From positions 62,001-126,000 of the forward strand of contig NZ_JAVBHX010000009.1 of the NCBI RefSeq assembly GCF_030732065.1: a DNA stretch of 64,000 nt, in the 5' to 3' direction. Below are positions 28,607 to 37,033 of this stretch, piece by piece; positions within the stretch are counted from its first letter, which is position 1, and the number at the start of each line of letters is the position of its first letter. The notes under the pieces were generated by a model, which was given only the letters and a program-made list of their open reading frames with translations, searched no databases and was not told the DNA's origin. A program made the position numbers and the translations under genes. This stretch comes from Oceanimonas aquatica (GTDB taxonomy: Bacteria; Pseudomonadota; Gammaproteobacteria; Enterobacterales; Aeromonadaceae).

Positions 28607-30700
28607 TCAGCAGCCTTTTTTCGGATGGCATTTGCCGTTGCCACCCCCGGTGTCACCGCCATCACCACCATCGCCGCCATCACTCTGGCCCTTGGGGCTG
28701 ATGCTGATGTTGAGGGTGGCGGTCGCGGTGAGGTCACCGTCGCTGATGGTATAAGTGACGGTATCGCCGCCGCGCTTGTTGCCACTGCTATATACAAGCT
28801 GGTTATCGATCAGCGCTACCGAGCCCTTGTTGCCCTGGCTGTACTCGACGATGGTGAGCGTATCGTTGTCGGGATCGCTGTCGTTGGCGAGCACGTCTAT
28901 GGTCAGCACACTGTTCAGCTGAACGCTGGCGCTGTCGTCCACCGCCACTGGTGCCTGATTGATCTCGGTAGTGCTCTCCGTAGTGGCCGAGCGCGTTGCC
29001 GACAGAGCGGTTTCGTTACCGGCGGCGTCTCTTGCCTTGACCTGAAAGCTGTAGCCGGTGCCGGCCTGCAGCCCGGTGGCACTAAAGCTGGTGCCATCCT
29101 GCCAGCCGCTGTTGCTGCAGCCGCTGCCACCGGCCACGCACAGGAAGTTGTACTGCACCACACCGGAGTCGTCAGTGGCCGGGTTTGCCGCCATGTCGAT
29201 TTGCGTTGTGCCCTGTGCCGTGGGCGGCGTGGCCCACCAGCCGGCCGGGTTCGGGGTGGGCGCCGTGGTGTCGCCCTGAGCGGGAACCAGACCGCCGGAA
29301 ATGAAATACATGCCCAGGCTGCCGTAGTCGCTGTAGGGGGTCACACTGTTGCCGACGCCGGTGATTTCAAGGTAATAGCGGCCGGCGGCCAGGGACTGAT
29401 CGAGCTGTGCCATGGTGTCGTTCAGCGGGTCGGCACTGGCTACCAGGTTGCCCTGGGCATCGTACAGGCTGGCCTGAATGTCGAGGTTGGCGCCACGGCG
29501 GTTGTCGTTATAAAAGCTGTCCCAGCCCGGCGTGACGGTGAGGGAGACATTGCCCGCGCCGGTCTCGAACCAGAACAGATCTCTGTCGGTGCGGGTTTCG
29601 ATCACCCCCTTGTTGGCCGGCATCAGATTGCCGGGGTCGATTTCCGGCGAGGTGGATTGAATGTTGCCGCCGGCATCGGCCACCAGCGGGGTGGCGCTGG
29701 CCAGGTCATTGCCGTGGTCATCGGTGCGCATGGCCAGCTTGTTGCCGATGATCTGAATATCGTCCTGTGTGTTATTGGCGTCGCTGTATTCGCCCTGGCT
29801 CCACTGGGTGACCTGGGCGTAGTAGCCCACGCCCATGATCGGGCCCCAGGAGACATAACCGGTGCCGTGGCCGCCGTAGTAACCCTGAGTGGAAGTGCCA
29901 TCATGGCTGAGTCCGAGGTTGTGCCCGAACTCGTGGGTGGCCGCTTCGGCGATATAGGAAGCTACCTTCCCCAGATTATTGGCGTAGACCAGCGCCGGTG
30001 AGTAGTACTCGTAGTTGCTGCGACCCCAGACGCCCACATAGGCGACCCCGCCGGCACCCGATGCCGGCATGGGCGTGCCGAACTCATCGGTATCTTCGGT
30101 GATCAGTACATGGCCGACGTTTGGCCCGAACGCACCAGGATCCTCGGTGGTGACGTCAATATCAAACGGCGCCATATCCTCGGCGATACGGTGCCAGATT
30201 TCGGCGATGCGGCCGCGTTCGGTGTCGCTGAAGCTGGCCGGGCTGCCATCGGTATCGTAAGGCCGGGCATGGAAGGTGGCCCCACCCTCCCAGGCGGTTC
30301 CGCTGATCACGTGGCCGTCAAAGTCGAGAAACACGACCTTGCCGGCGCCGGGACGGCTGTGCAGAAAAAAGGTGTCTTCCGGTGCGACCGCCAGCGGCTC
30401 ACCCACCTTGTCGGTGGTGTCGTCCGCGGTGTGTTCCGGCAGCACGGTATCCTCATAAAAAATGGCGCCGTCCTGGTCGGTCCGCAGAAACTCGAAGTCC
30501 TGGTCCGGAATATTGAACTGCTCAAGCCATTCCAGGGCCCGCTGCTGGGCGGGGTAGGGCAGCTTTTCGATCTGGGTTTTCAACCGGCCGGGGGGCAGGT
30601 TGTCGGGGTTGCCGTCGAACTTGGGCGCGGCCTGGGCGGTAAACGTCACCAGCAGTGACATCAGACACCCGGCAAGGGGAGTGTTCGGTTTGAAGTTCAT
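28607..30700 (-). CDS. Secreted metzincin-type zinc metalloprotease with C-terminal Ig/cadherin-like domain
   Basis: 697 residues. A signal peptide ends near AQA at about residue 24. The catalytic domain has the zinc motif HEFGHNLGLSHD (about residue 255) and a metzincin Met-turn in PIMGVGYY. A pre-peptidase C-terminal-like segment (residues 340-460) carries the block DLFWFETGAGNVSLTV. Then comes a fibronectin-III-like stretch (TGYSFQVKARDAAGNE, about 560) and a cadherin-like repeat (VLTIDVLANDSDPDNDTLT, about 610). The tail is Gly/Asp-rich and ends KCHPKKGC. An extracellular protease for nutrient scavenging is the likely role. Confidence 0.85.
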   Translation of the reverse strand: MNFKPNTPLAGCLMSLLVTFTAQAAPKFDGNPDNLPPGRLKTQIEKLPYPAQQRALEWLEQFNIPDQDFEFLRTDQDGAIFYEDTVLPEHTADDTTDKVGEPLAVAPEDTFFLHSRPGAGKVVFLDFDGHVISGTAWEGGATFHARPYDTDGSPASFSDTERGRIAEIWHRIAEDMAPFDIDVTTEDPGAFGPNVGHVLITEDTDEFGTPMPASGAGGVAYVGVWGRSNYEYYSPALVYANNLGKVASYIAEAATHEFGHNLGLSHDGTSTQGYYGGHGTGYVSWGPIMGVGYYAQVTQWSQGEYSDANNTQDDIQIIGNKLAMRTDDHGNDLASATPLVADAGGNIQSTSPEIDPGNLMPANKGVIETRTDRDLFWFETGAGNVSLTVTPGWDSFYNDNRRGANLDIQASLYDAQGNLVASADPLNDTMAQLDQSLAAGRYYLEITGVGNSVTPYSDYGSLGMYFISGGLVPAQGDTTAPTPNPAGWWATPPTAQGTTQIDMAANPATDDSGVVQYNFLCVAGGSGCSNSGWQDGTSFSATGLQAGTGYSFQVKARDAAGNETALSATRSATTESTTEINQAPVAVDDSASVQLNSVLTIDVLANDSDPDNDTLTIVEYSQGNKGSVALIDNQLVYSSGNKRGGDTVTYTISDGDLTATATLNISISPKGQSDGGDGGDGGDTGGGNGKCHPKKGC

Positions 30701-31214
30701 CCTGAGGTTTCCTTGTTCGCCCCGACCATCGAATGGCGGGCGTCGCTGTTATGATGCCACTGTGCCTATCCCCGAGTGGTGCCGTATGGGCCAAACGGGG
30801 TAATTCCTAAGCAGAATGCTAGCGGGGCGGACCTGAGCCTGCCAGTTTCACCTGGGCCTATTGCGGCCTTGCTGCTCGCGTTTGGGGGCTTCTTCCCACG
30901 ACCGCCGGCGGCATTGACTCTGTGCCTGGCGTGCCTCCATGATGATCCCTCCTGCGCCGGCGGCACGTCAGTCAGTGTCGCATGGGCGCCATGCCAGTCC
31001 GGTCCTGCCGGGGGAGCGGGCCTGAGGTGATTCAGAGAGGAGCCGCTGTGGTTTTCACACCTGGCTGCCTTCTTGCTTTTAACGAATGAGTGCATGATTG
31101 TTGACAATGAAAAGCCATGTTAACCTCAGGTTAAACGGCGATGGTTTCGCCGTGGTTAACGGTATGGTGGAGAGGCCATGACCCGCTCGCCCAACCGAGC
31201 ACAAGGACAAGCCC
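30701..31214. other. 514-bp gap with a GC-rich block and GntR promoter region
   Basis: 30776-31060 is GC-rich and full of short repeats (GCCGGCGGCA occurs twice, at 30904 and 30955) without a convincing gene. On the minus strand a 30-codon frame (30848-30940, basic, MEARQAQSQC start) follows a good GGAGGG site, so a leader peptide or structured RNA upstream of the protease is possible. 31061-31214 is AT-richer and holds GTTAAC-type dyads and the GntR start region. Confidence 0.5.
31097..31159 (+). promoter_or_regulatory. Dyad cluster upstream of the GntR gene
   Basis: Three elements lie together: ATTGTTGACAAT (31097-31108, near-perfect dyad), TTAACCTCAGGTTAA (31120-31134, perfect inverted repeat) and GGTTAAC (31153-31159). 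The GTTAAC word is shared with the two operator-like sites before the racemase at 24130. Autoregulation by the GntR protein is inferred. Confidence 0.5.
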
Positions 31215-31913
31215 ATGAATAATAAAAACACGGATCTGGACAAGGTTTATCAGCGTATCTGGGAGGCGATCGTCGCCCACAAGCTGTTGCCGGGCACCCG
31301 GCTGAAGGAAGAAGAGCTGTGCGACACCTTTGGCTTAAGCCGGGGGTTTGTGCGCAAGCTGCTGCTGCAGCTGTCCTATCACAAGCTGGTGAACCTGGTG
31401 CCCAACAGCGGTGCCTTTGTGGCCGAGCCCTCGCCGGAAGAGGCGCGGGATATTTTTCAGGCCCGCCGGCTGATCGAGGCCGAGCTGGTGCGGGAGCTGG
31501 CGAGCAAGTGCACCCTGCGGGAGAAAAAGCTGCTGCAGGAACATCTGGAGCAGGAGCACCAGGCGGCCGAGCGGGGCGATCAGAGCCTGCGCATTCGGCT
31601 CTCCGGTGAGTTTCACCTGCTGATTGGCAAGCTGGCCAACAAGCCGGTGCTGACCTCCTTTTTACATGAAATCATTCCCCGTTCGTCACTGATTGTGGCG
31701 CTGTACCAGAACGGATCCCGCAAGGGCCATCATCATGGCGCCGGACCGTCCTGCAGCGAACATAATGAGCTGCTGGAAGCCATTGCCGGTCATCATACCG
31801 AGCGAGCGGTGCAACTGATGATTGACCACCTCAACGAGATTGAGGCCCGGTTGCAACTGGAGCCGCCAACCGAGGAAGACGTCAACCTCAAGCATATTTT
31901 TGCCGACTTCTGA
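31215..31913 (+). CDS. GntR family regulator with FCD domain
   Basis: 232 residues. The N-terminal winged helix has LPGTRLKEEELCDTFGLSRGFVRKLLLQL (residues 19-47), and the C-terminal FCD domain is all-helical with metal-type His/Asp positions (FHLLIGKLA, SCSEHNELLEAI, HLNEIEARL). FCD regulators usually respond to small organic acids or ureides. It is the nearest regulator to the racemase-permease block and has similar dyads in its own upstream region, so it is a candidate controller of that block. RBS ACAAGGACAA. Confidence 0.85.
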   Translation: MNNKNTDLDKVYQRIWEAIVAHKLLPGTRLKEEELCDTFGLSRGFVRKLLLQLSYHKLVNLVPNSGAFVAEPSPEEARDIFQARRLIEAELVRELASKCTLREKKLLQEHLEQEHQAAERGDQSLRIRLSGEFHLLIGKLANKPVLTSFLHEIIPRSSLIVALYQNGSRKGHHHGAGPSCSEHNELLEAIAGHHTERAVQLMIDHLNEIEARLQLEPPTEEDVNLKHIFADF

Positions 31914-31972
31914 GTCTTGACCGGCTCAGGCGGTGGGCTAAGATGCCAACACACTGATTTTATTAAGCACTG

Positions 31973-31995
31973 ACGGCGGCCACTAGGCCGCCGTT
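31973..31995. terminator. Terminator between the GntR and LysR genes
   Basis: ACGGCGGCC and GGCCGCCGT pair around ACTA, followed by TTT on the plus strand. A second hairpin, GCGGGC/GCCCGC, follows at 32003-32019 just before the end of the minus-strand LysR gene. Confidence 0.75.
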
Positions 31996-32021
31996 TTGCA
32001 TAGCGGGCGCGGTGCCCGCCG

Positions 32022-32891
32022 TTATTGCCGGCAGGTGTCGTTGCAGGCGCTGATCAGCCGCTCCGCCAGCAGCTTGCAGTGAGCCGAGAGCTTGTCCTGA
32101 GCGTGCAGGGTCAACTCAAGATCCGGCACGTCCGGCAGGCCGTCGGCCTCGGAGAGAATGCGGTGGTCGGCGGTGACCAGCCGCCGGGGCAGCAGCGAGA
32201 TGCCAAAGCCCGCTTCCACCGCGCAACAGACGCCCGACAGACTTGTACTCACGTAAGCCAGCCGCCAGCTGCGGCCCAGCCGATCAAAGGTATGGGCCAT
32301 TTCGCCCCGGTACAGGCCGCCGATGGGAAAGGTGACCAATGGCACCGGATGACTGGCCAGGTTATTGCTCTCTAGGCCGTCTATCCAGCACAGGGGTTCG
32401 GGCCAGCTGGCCAGCCCGGGCACGCTGCCCGGGCGCTGCTTGACCAGGGCGAGATCCAGCTCGCCGCGCTGAAACTCCCGCCAGATATCGCTGCACAGGC
32501 CGCTTTTCACTTCCAGCCGAATGCCGGGGTACTGGTCGGCAAAGCCGGACAGGGCCGGCATGATGGCGTGGGTGGCGAAGTCCTCCGGCACCCCCAGGCG
32601 TATTTTCTGCTGCTCTATGCTCAGGCTGGTCTGGGCCACCGCTTCCTGCATCAGCTGCAGAATGCGGCGGGCGTAGTTGAGCACCCGCTCGCCTTCCAGG
32701 GTGGCGGTAATATAGCGCCCCTTGCGATTAAGCAGCTCGCAGCTAAGCTGGGATTCCAGCTTGCGCACCTGCTGGCTGACGGTGGACTGGGTGAGGTGGG
32801 TACTGTCGGCGGCGCGGGTAAAGCTGCCGGTGTCCACCACGGCCACGAAGCTGCGCAGCAGTACCGGATCGAGCGTTGTCAGTTGAGTCAT
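32022..32891 (-). CDS. LysR family transcriptional regulator
   Basis: 289 residues. The N-terminal helix-turn-helix (LLRSFVAVVDTGSFTRAADSTHLTQSTVSQQ, the stretch from residue 12) is typical, followed by a substrate-binding domain. It is transcribed away from the aminohydrolase gene across a 170-bp gap, the usual LysR arrangement, so it probably controls that gene and itself. The gap contains an AT-rich stretch (32930-32945) that could hold the LysR T-N11-A box. The effector is unknown; a ureide is a reasonable guess. Confidence 0.88.
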   Translation of the reverse strand: MTQLTTLDPVLLRSFVAVVDTGSFTRAADSTHLTQSTVSQQVRKLESQLSCELLNRKGRYITATLEGERVLNYARRILQLMQEAVAQTSLSIEQQKIRLGVPEDFATHAIMPALSGFADQYPGIRLEVKSGLCSDIWREFQRGELDLALVKQRPGSVPGLASWPEPLCWIDGLESNNLASHPVPLVTFPIGGLYRGEMAHTFDRLGRSWRLAYVSTSLSGVCCAVEAGFGISLLPRRLVTADHRILSEADGLPDVPDLELTLHAQDKLSAHCKLLAERLISACNDTCRQ

Positions 32892-33061
32892 TTTGTCCTG
32901 GTAGTGGGAAATGCACTGGGTTCCATTGGATTATTTAATTTATAAATCATTCGGCCATGCTCTACAATCCATGTGTTCAGCATTTAAGCAGTGCGGCTCA
33001 CCAGGGTGACCGGGCTGCTTTCGTTGGCAATGTCCAACCATCAAGCATAAAGGACGAAGTA

Positions 33062-33913
33062 ATGGCCCGTAATACCTATTATGCCCCCAAGGGCGGTCTG
33101 CCCCCGCAGACTCAGATGATCCACGATCGTGCCGTGTTCACCGAAGCCTACGCCGTGATTCCGAAAGGCGTTATGAGCGACATCGTGACCAGCTTCCTGC
33201 CGTTCTGGGATGAAACCCGTCTGTGGGTTATCGCCCGTCCGATGAGCGGTTTCTCCGAGACCTTCTCTCACTACATCATGGAAGTGTCTCCCAATGGTGG
33301 CAGCGAGAAGCCCGAGCTGGATGCCGGTGCCGAAGGCGTTATCTTCATCGTTGAAGGTGAAATGACCCTGACTCTGGAAGGCAAAGAGCATCACATGGAG
33401 CTGGGTGGCTACGCCTACCTGCCGCCGGGTGCCAACTGGACCGTTAAGAACAACAGCGGTGAGCCGGTTCGCTTCCACTGGCTGCGCAAGGCCTACGAAT
33501 TTGTAGACGGTATCGACGTGCCGGAAGCCTTCGTAACCAACGAAAACGACATCGAGCCGACTTCCATGCCGGACACCGATGACGTCTGGGCCACCACCCG
33601 CTTCACCGATCCGACCGACCTGCGTCACGACATGCATGTAAACATCGTGACCTTCCAGTCTGGCGGCGTGATCCCGTTCGACGAAACTCACGTAATGGAG
33701 CACGGCCTGTACGTGCTGGAAGGCAAGGCGGTTTACCACCTGAACCAGGACTGGGTTGAAGTTGAAGCCGGTGACTACATGTGGCTGCGCGCCTTCTGCC
33801 CGCAGGCCTGTTACGCCGCTGGCCCGACCCGCTTCCGTTACCTGCTGTACAAGGACGTGAACCGTCACATGGTTCTGAACTCGTCCCCCGCTTACCGCGG
33901 CAACCGTCGCTAA
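33062..33913 (+). CDS. allE: (S)-ureidoglycine aminohydrolase-like bicupin
   Basis: 283 residues with two cupin domains, MARNTYYAPKGGLPPQT at the start, and metal-ligand blocks in the second cupin (HVMEHGLYVLEGKAVY and the ending QACYAAGPTRFRYLLYKDVNRH). This is the pattern of ureidoglycine aminohydrolase, which converts allantoate-derived (S)-ureidoglycine to ureidoglycolate with ammonia release and needs manganese. No allantoinase or allantoate amidohydrolase is in the window, so the rest of the pathway must lie elsewhere or the enzyme works alone. Codon use favours T/A-tolerant abundant codons more than its neighbours, as in highly expressed genes. Confidence 0.87.
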   Translation: MARNTYYAPKGGLPPQTQMIHDRAVFTEAYAVIPKGVMSDIVTSFLPFWDETRLWVIARPMSGFSETFSHYIMEVSPNGGSEKPELDAGAEGVIFIVEGEMTLTLEGKEHHMELGGYAYLPPGANWTVKNNSGEPVRFHWLRKAYEFVDGIDVPEAFVTNENDIEPTSMPDTDDVWATTRFTDPTDLRHDMHVNIVTFQSGGVIPFDETHVMEHGLYVLEGKAVYHLNQDWVEVEAGDYMWLRAFCPQACYAAGPTRFRYLLYKDVNRHMVLNSSPAYRGNRR

Positions 33914-33930
33914 GCAGCAGTTGGAACGAT

Positions 33931-33958
33931 AAAAAGGCAGCCTTCAGGCTGCCTTTTT
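33931..33958 (+). terminator. Rho-independent terminator after allE-like gene
   Basis: AAAAAGGCAGCC and GGCTGCCTTTTT pair around TTCA. Confidence 0.93.
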
Positions 33959-34004
33959 GCGTTTATGGTAGGAAGTAAAACCCCTCACCCCTCACGTTTA
34001 CGTC

Positions 34005-34682
34005 TCACGCTTCCAGCAGCCATTCCTGCAACTGGCCAAGAGAAGTGACCTGGTGGTGCGGGGTGATGCCTTCGGGGGTAGGGGCGCCGAGGGTGTTGAG
34101 CCAGCAGGTGTGCAGGCCGGCGTTCAGGCCGCCGAGAATATCGGAGTGAGGGTTGTCGCCCACCATCAGTACCCGGTCGCGTTCGGGGTTGCCCATCAGG
34201 TCAAGGGCGTGTTCAAAGATGCCCGCGTGGGGCTTGGCCACGCCCACTTCTTCCGATACCACCAGGGGCGAAAAGGCATGCTCCCAGCCGGCCCGCTGCA
34301 GCCGGGCCTGCTGCATGGAAGCAAATCCATTGGTGATGATCCCCAAGCGCGCCTTGCCTTGCAGTGACGCAATCAGCTCGCTGGCGCCGGGCAGCAGGGT
34401 ACACACTTCCACCATGGTGCTCATAAAGGCCTCGTTGAGGTGCTCGGTGGTCACCGCCAGCCGTTCGGCCCAGGGCACAAAGCGGCGGTGACGCAGCTCC
34501 GCGGCACTGATATCACCGTTCTGGTAGGCCACCCACAGTGGCTGGTTCTGAGTCTGATACTGCACAAAGGCCTGTTCATCAAAGTGCACACCAAAGCTGG
34601 CGAACATGCGTTTCAGGCCGGCAAAGGCGTCGAAATGAAACAGGGTGTCGTCGGCGTCGAACAGTATCCAGTCATAGCGCAT
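34005..34682 (-). CDS. yjjG: Pyrimidine 5'-nucleotidase YjjG
   Basis: 225 residues, HAD superfamily. YjjG removes phosphate from dUMP, dTMP and non-canonical pyrimidine nucleotides and so protects DNA. Motif I FDADDTLFHFD (about residue 8), motif II TNGFASMQQ, and motif IV GDNPHSDILGG are all present. The ATG at 34682 (MRYDWILFDADD) matches the family start. Confidence 0.9.
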   Translation of the reverse strand: MRYDWILFDADDTLFHFDAFAGLKRMFASFGVHFDEQAFVQYQTQNQPLWVAYQNGDISAAELRHRRFVPWAERLAVTTEHLNEAFMSTMVEVCTLLPGASELIASLQGKARLGIITNGFASMQQARLQRAGWEHAFSPLVVSEEVGVAKPHAGIFEHALDLMGNPERDRVLMVGDNPHSDILGGLNAGLHTCWLNTLGAPTPEGITPHHQVTSLGQLQEWLLEA

Positions 34683-34840
34683 GTGGTCAAAACTCCGGAG
34701 CAAGTGGCCGTTAAAAGGGGCACAGTGTAGAAAGCCTGATGGGGAAAACTCAATGGCCGCAGTAAATTATGCTTAAAACGGCGGCCTGTTCTGCCCTAAG
34801 ATACGGTCGCAAATGAATATAACCATAACGAGGAAAGAGC

Positions 34841-35449
34841 ATGGAGTTTTCCAGCTGGCTGGCTCTGGCGGCCATCTGCATCATGGGGGCCATGAGTCCC
34901 GGCCCCAGCCTGGCGGTGGTAATCCGCAATACGGTGCGCGGTGGCCAGGGCCACGGCGTGCTCACCGCCCTGGGCCACGGTCTGGGGGTGGGGCTTTATG
35001 CGCTGATCACCGCCCTGGGGCTGGCGCTGCTGATCACCCGCAACCCGCTGCTGTTTGATGTCATTCGTTATGGTGGCGCCGCCTTTCTGGCCTGGCTCGG
35101 CATCAAGGCCTTGCTGGCGCGGCCGCAGCCGGGGGAGATGAATGAGAGCGGCCATGCCGTGTGTGGCCGTCAGGGCGCCTTTGAAGGTTTTATGGTGGCC
35201 TTTCTCAATCCGCAACTGGCCATCTTTTTTGTGGCGCTGTTCAGCCAGTTTGTGCGGGCCGACACCGGCTGGCAGCAGGGCGGCATCATGATGTTGACCG
35301 CCGGCGGCATCGATGCGCTCTGGTATGTGCTGGTGGCGCTGTTGCTGTCCCGGGGGCCCGTGCTGGGCTGGCTGCGTGCCAAGTCGTTTGTGATCGACAA
35401 GCTCAGCGGTCTGGTATTGCTGGCGCTGGCCTGCAAGGTGGTGTGGTGA
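34841..35449 (+). CDS. LysE family amino-acid exporter
   Basis: 202 residues with five to six hydrophobic helices. The LysE/RhtB signature MSPGPSLAVVIRN occurs at about residue 18 and GFMVAFLNPQLAIFFVALF near residue 125. Members export lysine, threonine, homoserine or related compounds. The ATG follows GAGGAAAGAG. It is a single gene; the substrate is not determined by the sequence. Confidence 0.88.
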   Translation: MEFSSWLALAAICIMGAMSPGPSLAVVIRNTVRGGQGHGVLTALGHGLGVGLYALITALGLALLITRNPLLFDVIRYGGAAFLAWLGIKALLARPQPGEMNESGHAVCGRQGAFEGFMVAFLNPQLAIFFVALFSQFVRADTGWQQGGIMMLTAGGIDALWYVLVALLLSRGPVLGWLRAKSFVIDKLSGLVLLALACKVVW

Positions 35450-35585
35450 ATTAACTCAGCCGGCGCGTCATGGTTGTGTGCTGGATCAAAGTTTGGTAGC
35501 CTTTCGCGGTCAAAAAAGCGGCCTTTGTGGTCTGCATCACTCTTTTAATTACACCAGTTACCAACGGAATCAGACCGTGAGCCCG

Positions 35586-35990
35586 ATGTTGCACCTGCCC
35601 ATAGCCGAGAGATGGCACGACCTGGCGTCGTTGTCACGGTCCGGTATGGACGGATTTGGCATTCTCGGCGCCATCATGGTGCTGGAACTGGTGGGCGACT
35701 GGCTGCTGAGCTGGACCGGCCTCTCCGCCGATGTATTTGAATACCAGGCCCAGCTGGCCGATCTGCAACCCATGCAGGCGCTGAAAGCCCTGCTGTGTAC
35801 CAGCCTGCTGGTTTTTGCGCCGCTGTTGCTGCAATGGCTGCTGCTGTTGCTGCACCTGCTGCTGCAAACCCTTAACTGGCCCCGGCTGACTCAGCCAAAA
35901 CCTCCTTTTTCTGCTTCCACCAAGCCGCGCCGTGCCCTGTTAAGAGCGCACAGCTGCCGCGCGCCACCTGTTTGCCCCTGCGGACTCTGA
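35586..35990 (+). CDS. Possible small membrane protein, unknown
   Basis: 134 residues if it starts at the ATG at 35586; a GTG nine bases upstream is also possible. Residues 24-42 and 75-100 are hydrophobic, and the latter is almost pure Leu. The last 35 residues (PKPPFSAST onward) are Pro/Arg/Ser/Cys-rich and look like degraded or frameshifted sequence. I do not recognise it. It lies alone between the exporter and the cyo operon. Confidence 0.4.
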   Translation: MLHLPIAERWHDLASLSRSGMDGFGILGAIMVLELVGDWLLSWTGLSADVFEYQAQLADLQPMQALKALLCTSLLVFAPLLLQWLLLLLHLLLQTLNWPRLTQPKPPFSASTKPRRALLRAHSCRAPPVCPCGL

Positions 35991-36123
35991 CAGCCTGACG
36001 GCGTAACCATCACGCCCGCTCTGCCTGTTCGATCCTCCGCGGTCGGGTCATACCCGATATTCCCAACATGGTCTTGCCGATGAGCGGCAAGATAGCACCC
36101 ATAGGAATAGGGGAAGGTTTCCT

Positions 36124-37032
36124 TTGTTTATTCGAAAGTTAGTTAACCTGCTGCTGGCAGGGGCGGCGTCCGTGATGCTGGCCGGCTGCGAAGGCGGCGT
36201 GCTCGACCCCAAGGGTCAGATCGGCGCCGACGAAAAGTACCTGATTATCGTCGCCACCTGCCTGATGTTGCTGGTGGTGGTGCCGGTGATCGTGATGACG
36301 CTGTACTTTGCCTGGAAATACCGGGAAGGGCGCAACGAGATCTATGAGCCCAAGTGGGCGCACTCCACCAAAATCGAAACCGTGGTGTGGGTCATTCCCA
36401 TCATCATTATCGTGATTCTGGGCACCATCACCTGGCGCTCCACCCATGAGCTGGATCCGTACAAAAAGCTGGACCACGAGAAAGATCACCTGGTGGTGCA
36501 GGTGGTGTCACTGAACTGGAAGTGGCTGTTTATCTATCCGGAGCAGGGCATCGCCACCGTCAACGAGCTGGTGTTCCCGAAAGACGTGCCGGTGGAGTTC
36601 CGCATTACCTCCGACACCACCATGAACTCGTTTTTCATTCCGCAACTGGGTGGCCAGATCTACTCCATGGCGGGCATGGAGACTCAGCTGCACCTGATCG
36701 CCAACGAAGCCGGCCGTTTTGACGGCATCTCCGCCAACTACAGCGGCGAAGGCTTTACCGGCATGCAGTTTGACGCCATTGCCACCGAAGACGAAGCCGG
36801 TTTTGACGCCTGGGTGAACAAGGTGAAGGAAGACCGCCACACCCTCAACATGGCGGCCTACAACCAGCTGGCCGAGCCCAGCGAAAACCATCCGGTGGAA
36901 TACTTCGGCGATGTCAGCCCGGATCTCTTCCACAACGTAGTGATGAAGTTCATGCAGGATCATCACCCCATTGCGGGCGATGAGCACTCCCATCACCTGT
37001 CAGCCAGCGCCATGATGGAGGCTGAGAAATAA
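36124..37032 (+). CDS. cyoA: Cytochrome bo3 ubiquinol oxidase subunit II CyoA (TTG start)
   Basis: 302 residues. An N-terminal lipoprotein signal ends at LAGC (Cys22), followed by two membrane helices and a periplasmic cupredoxin domain ([37 protein letters not shown]) without the CuA cysteines, as expected of quinol oxidases. The start codon is TTG at 36124: it is the only one with a ribosome site in register (AGGGGAAGG, 36108-36116) and yields the complete lipoprotein signal. It opens the cyoABCDE operon; cyoB starts 2 bp after its stop. Confidence 0.93.
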   Translation: MFIRKLVNLLLAGAASVMLAGCEGGVLDPKGQIGADEKYLIIVATCLMLLVVVPVIVMTLYFAWKYREGRNEIYEPKWAHSTKIETVVWVIPIIIIVILGTITWRSTHELDPYKKLDHEKDHLVVQVVSLNWKWLFIYPEQGIATVNELVFPKDVPVEFRITSDTTMNSFFIPQLGGQIYSMAGMETQLHLIANEAGRFDGISANYSGEGFTGMQFDAIATEDEAGFDAWVNKVKEDRHTLNMAAYNQLAEPSENHPVEYFGDVSPDLFHNVVMKFMQDHHPIAGDEHSHHLSASAMMEAEK

Positions 37033-37033
37033 T

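Noticed and set aside
30776-31060. Glycine, cobalamin or other classic riboswitch on the minus strand
   Set aside because: I compared it by eye with glycine, cobalamin, TPP, FMN and SAM consensus cores and none matched. It is reported only as an unexplained block.
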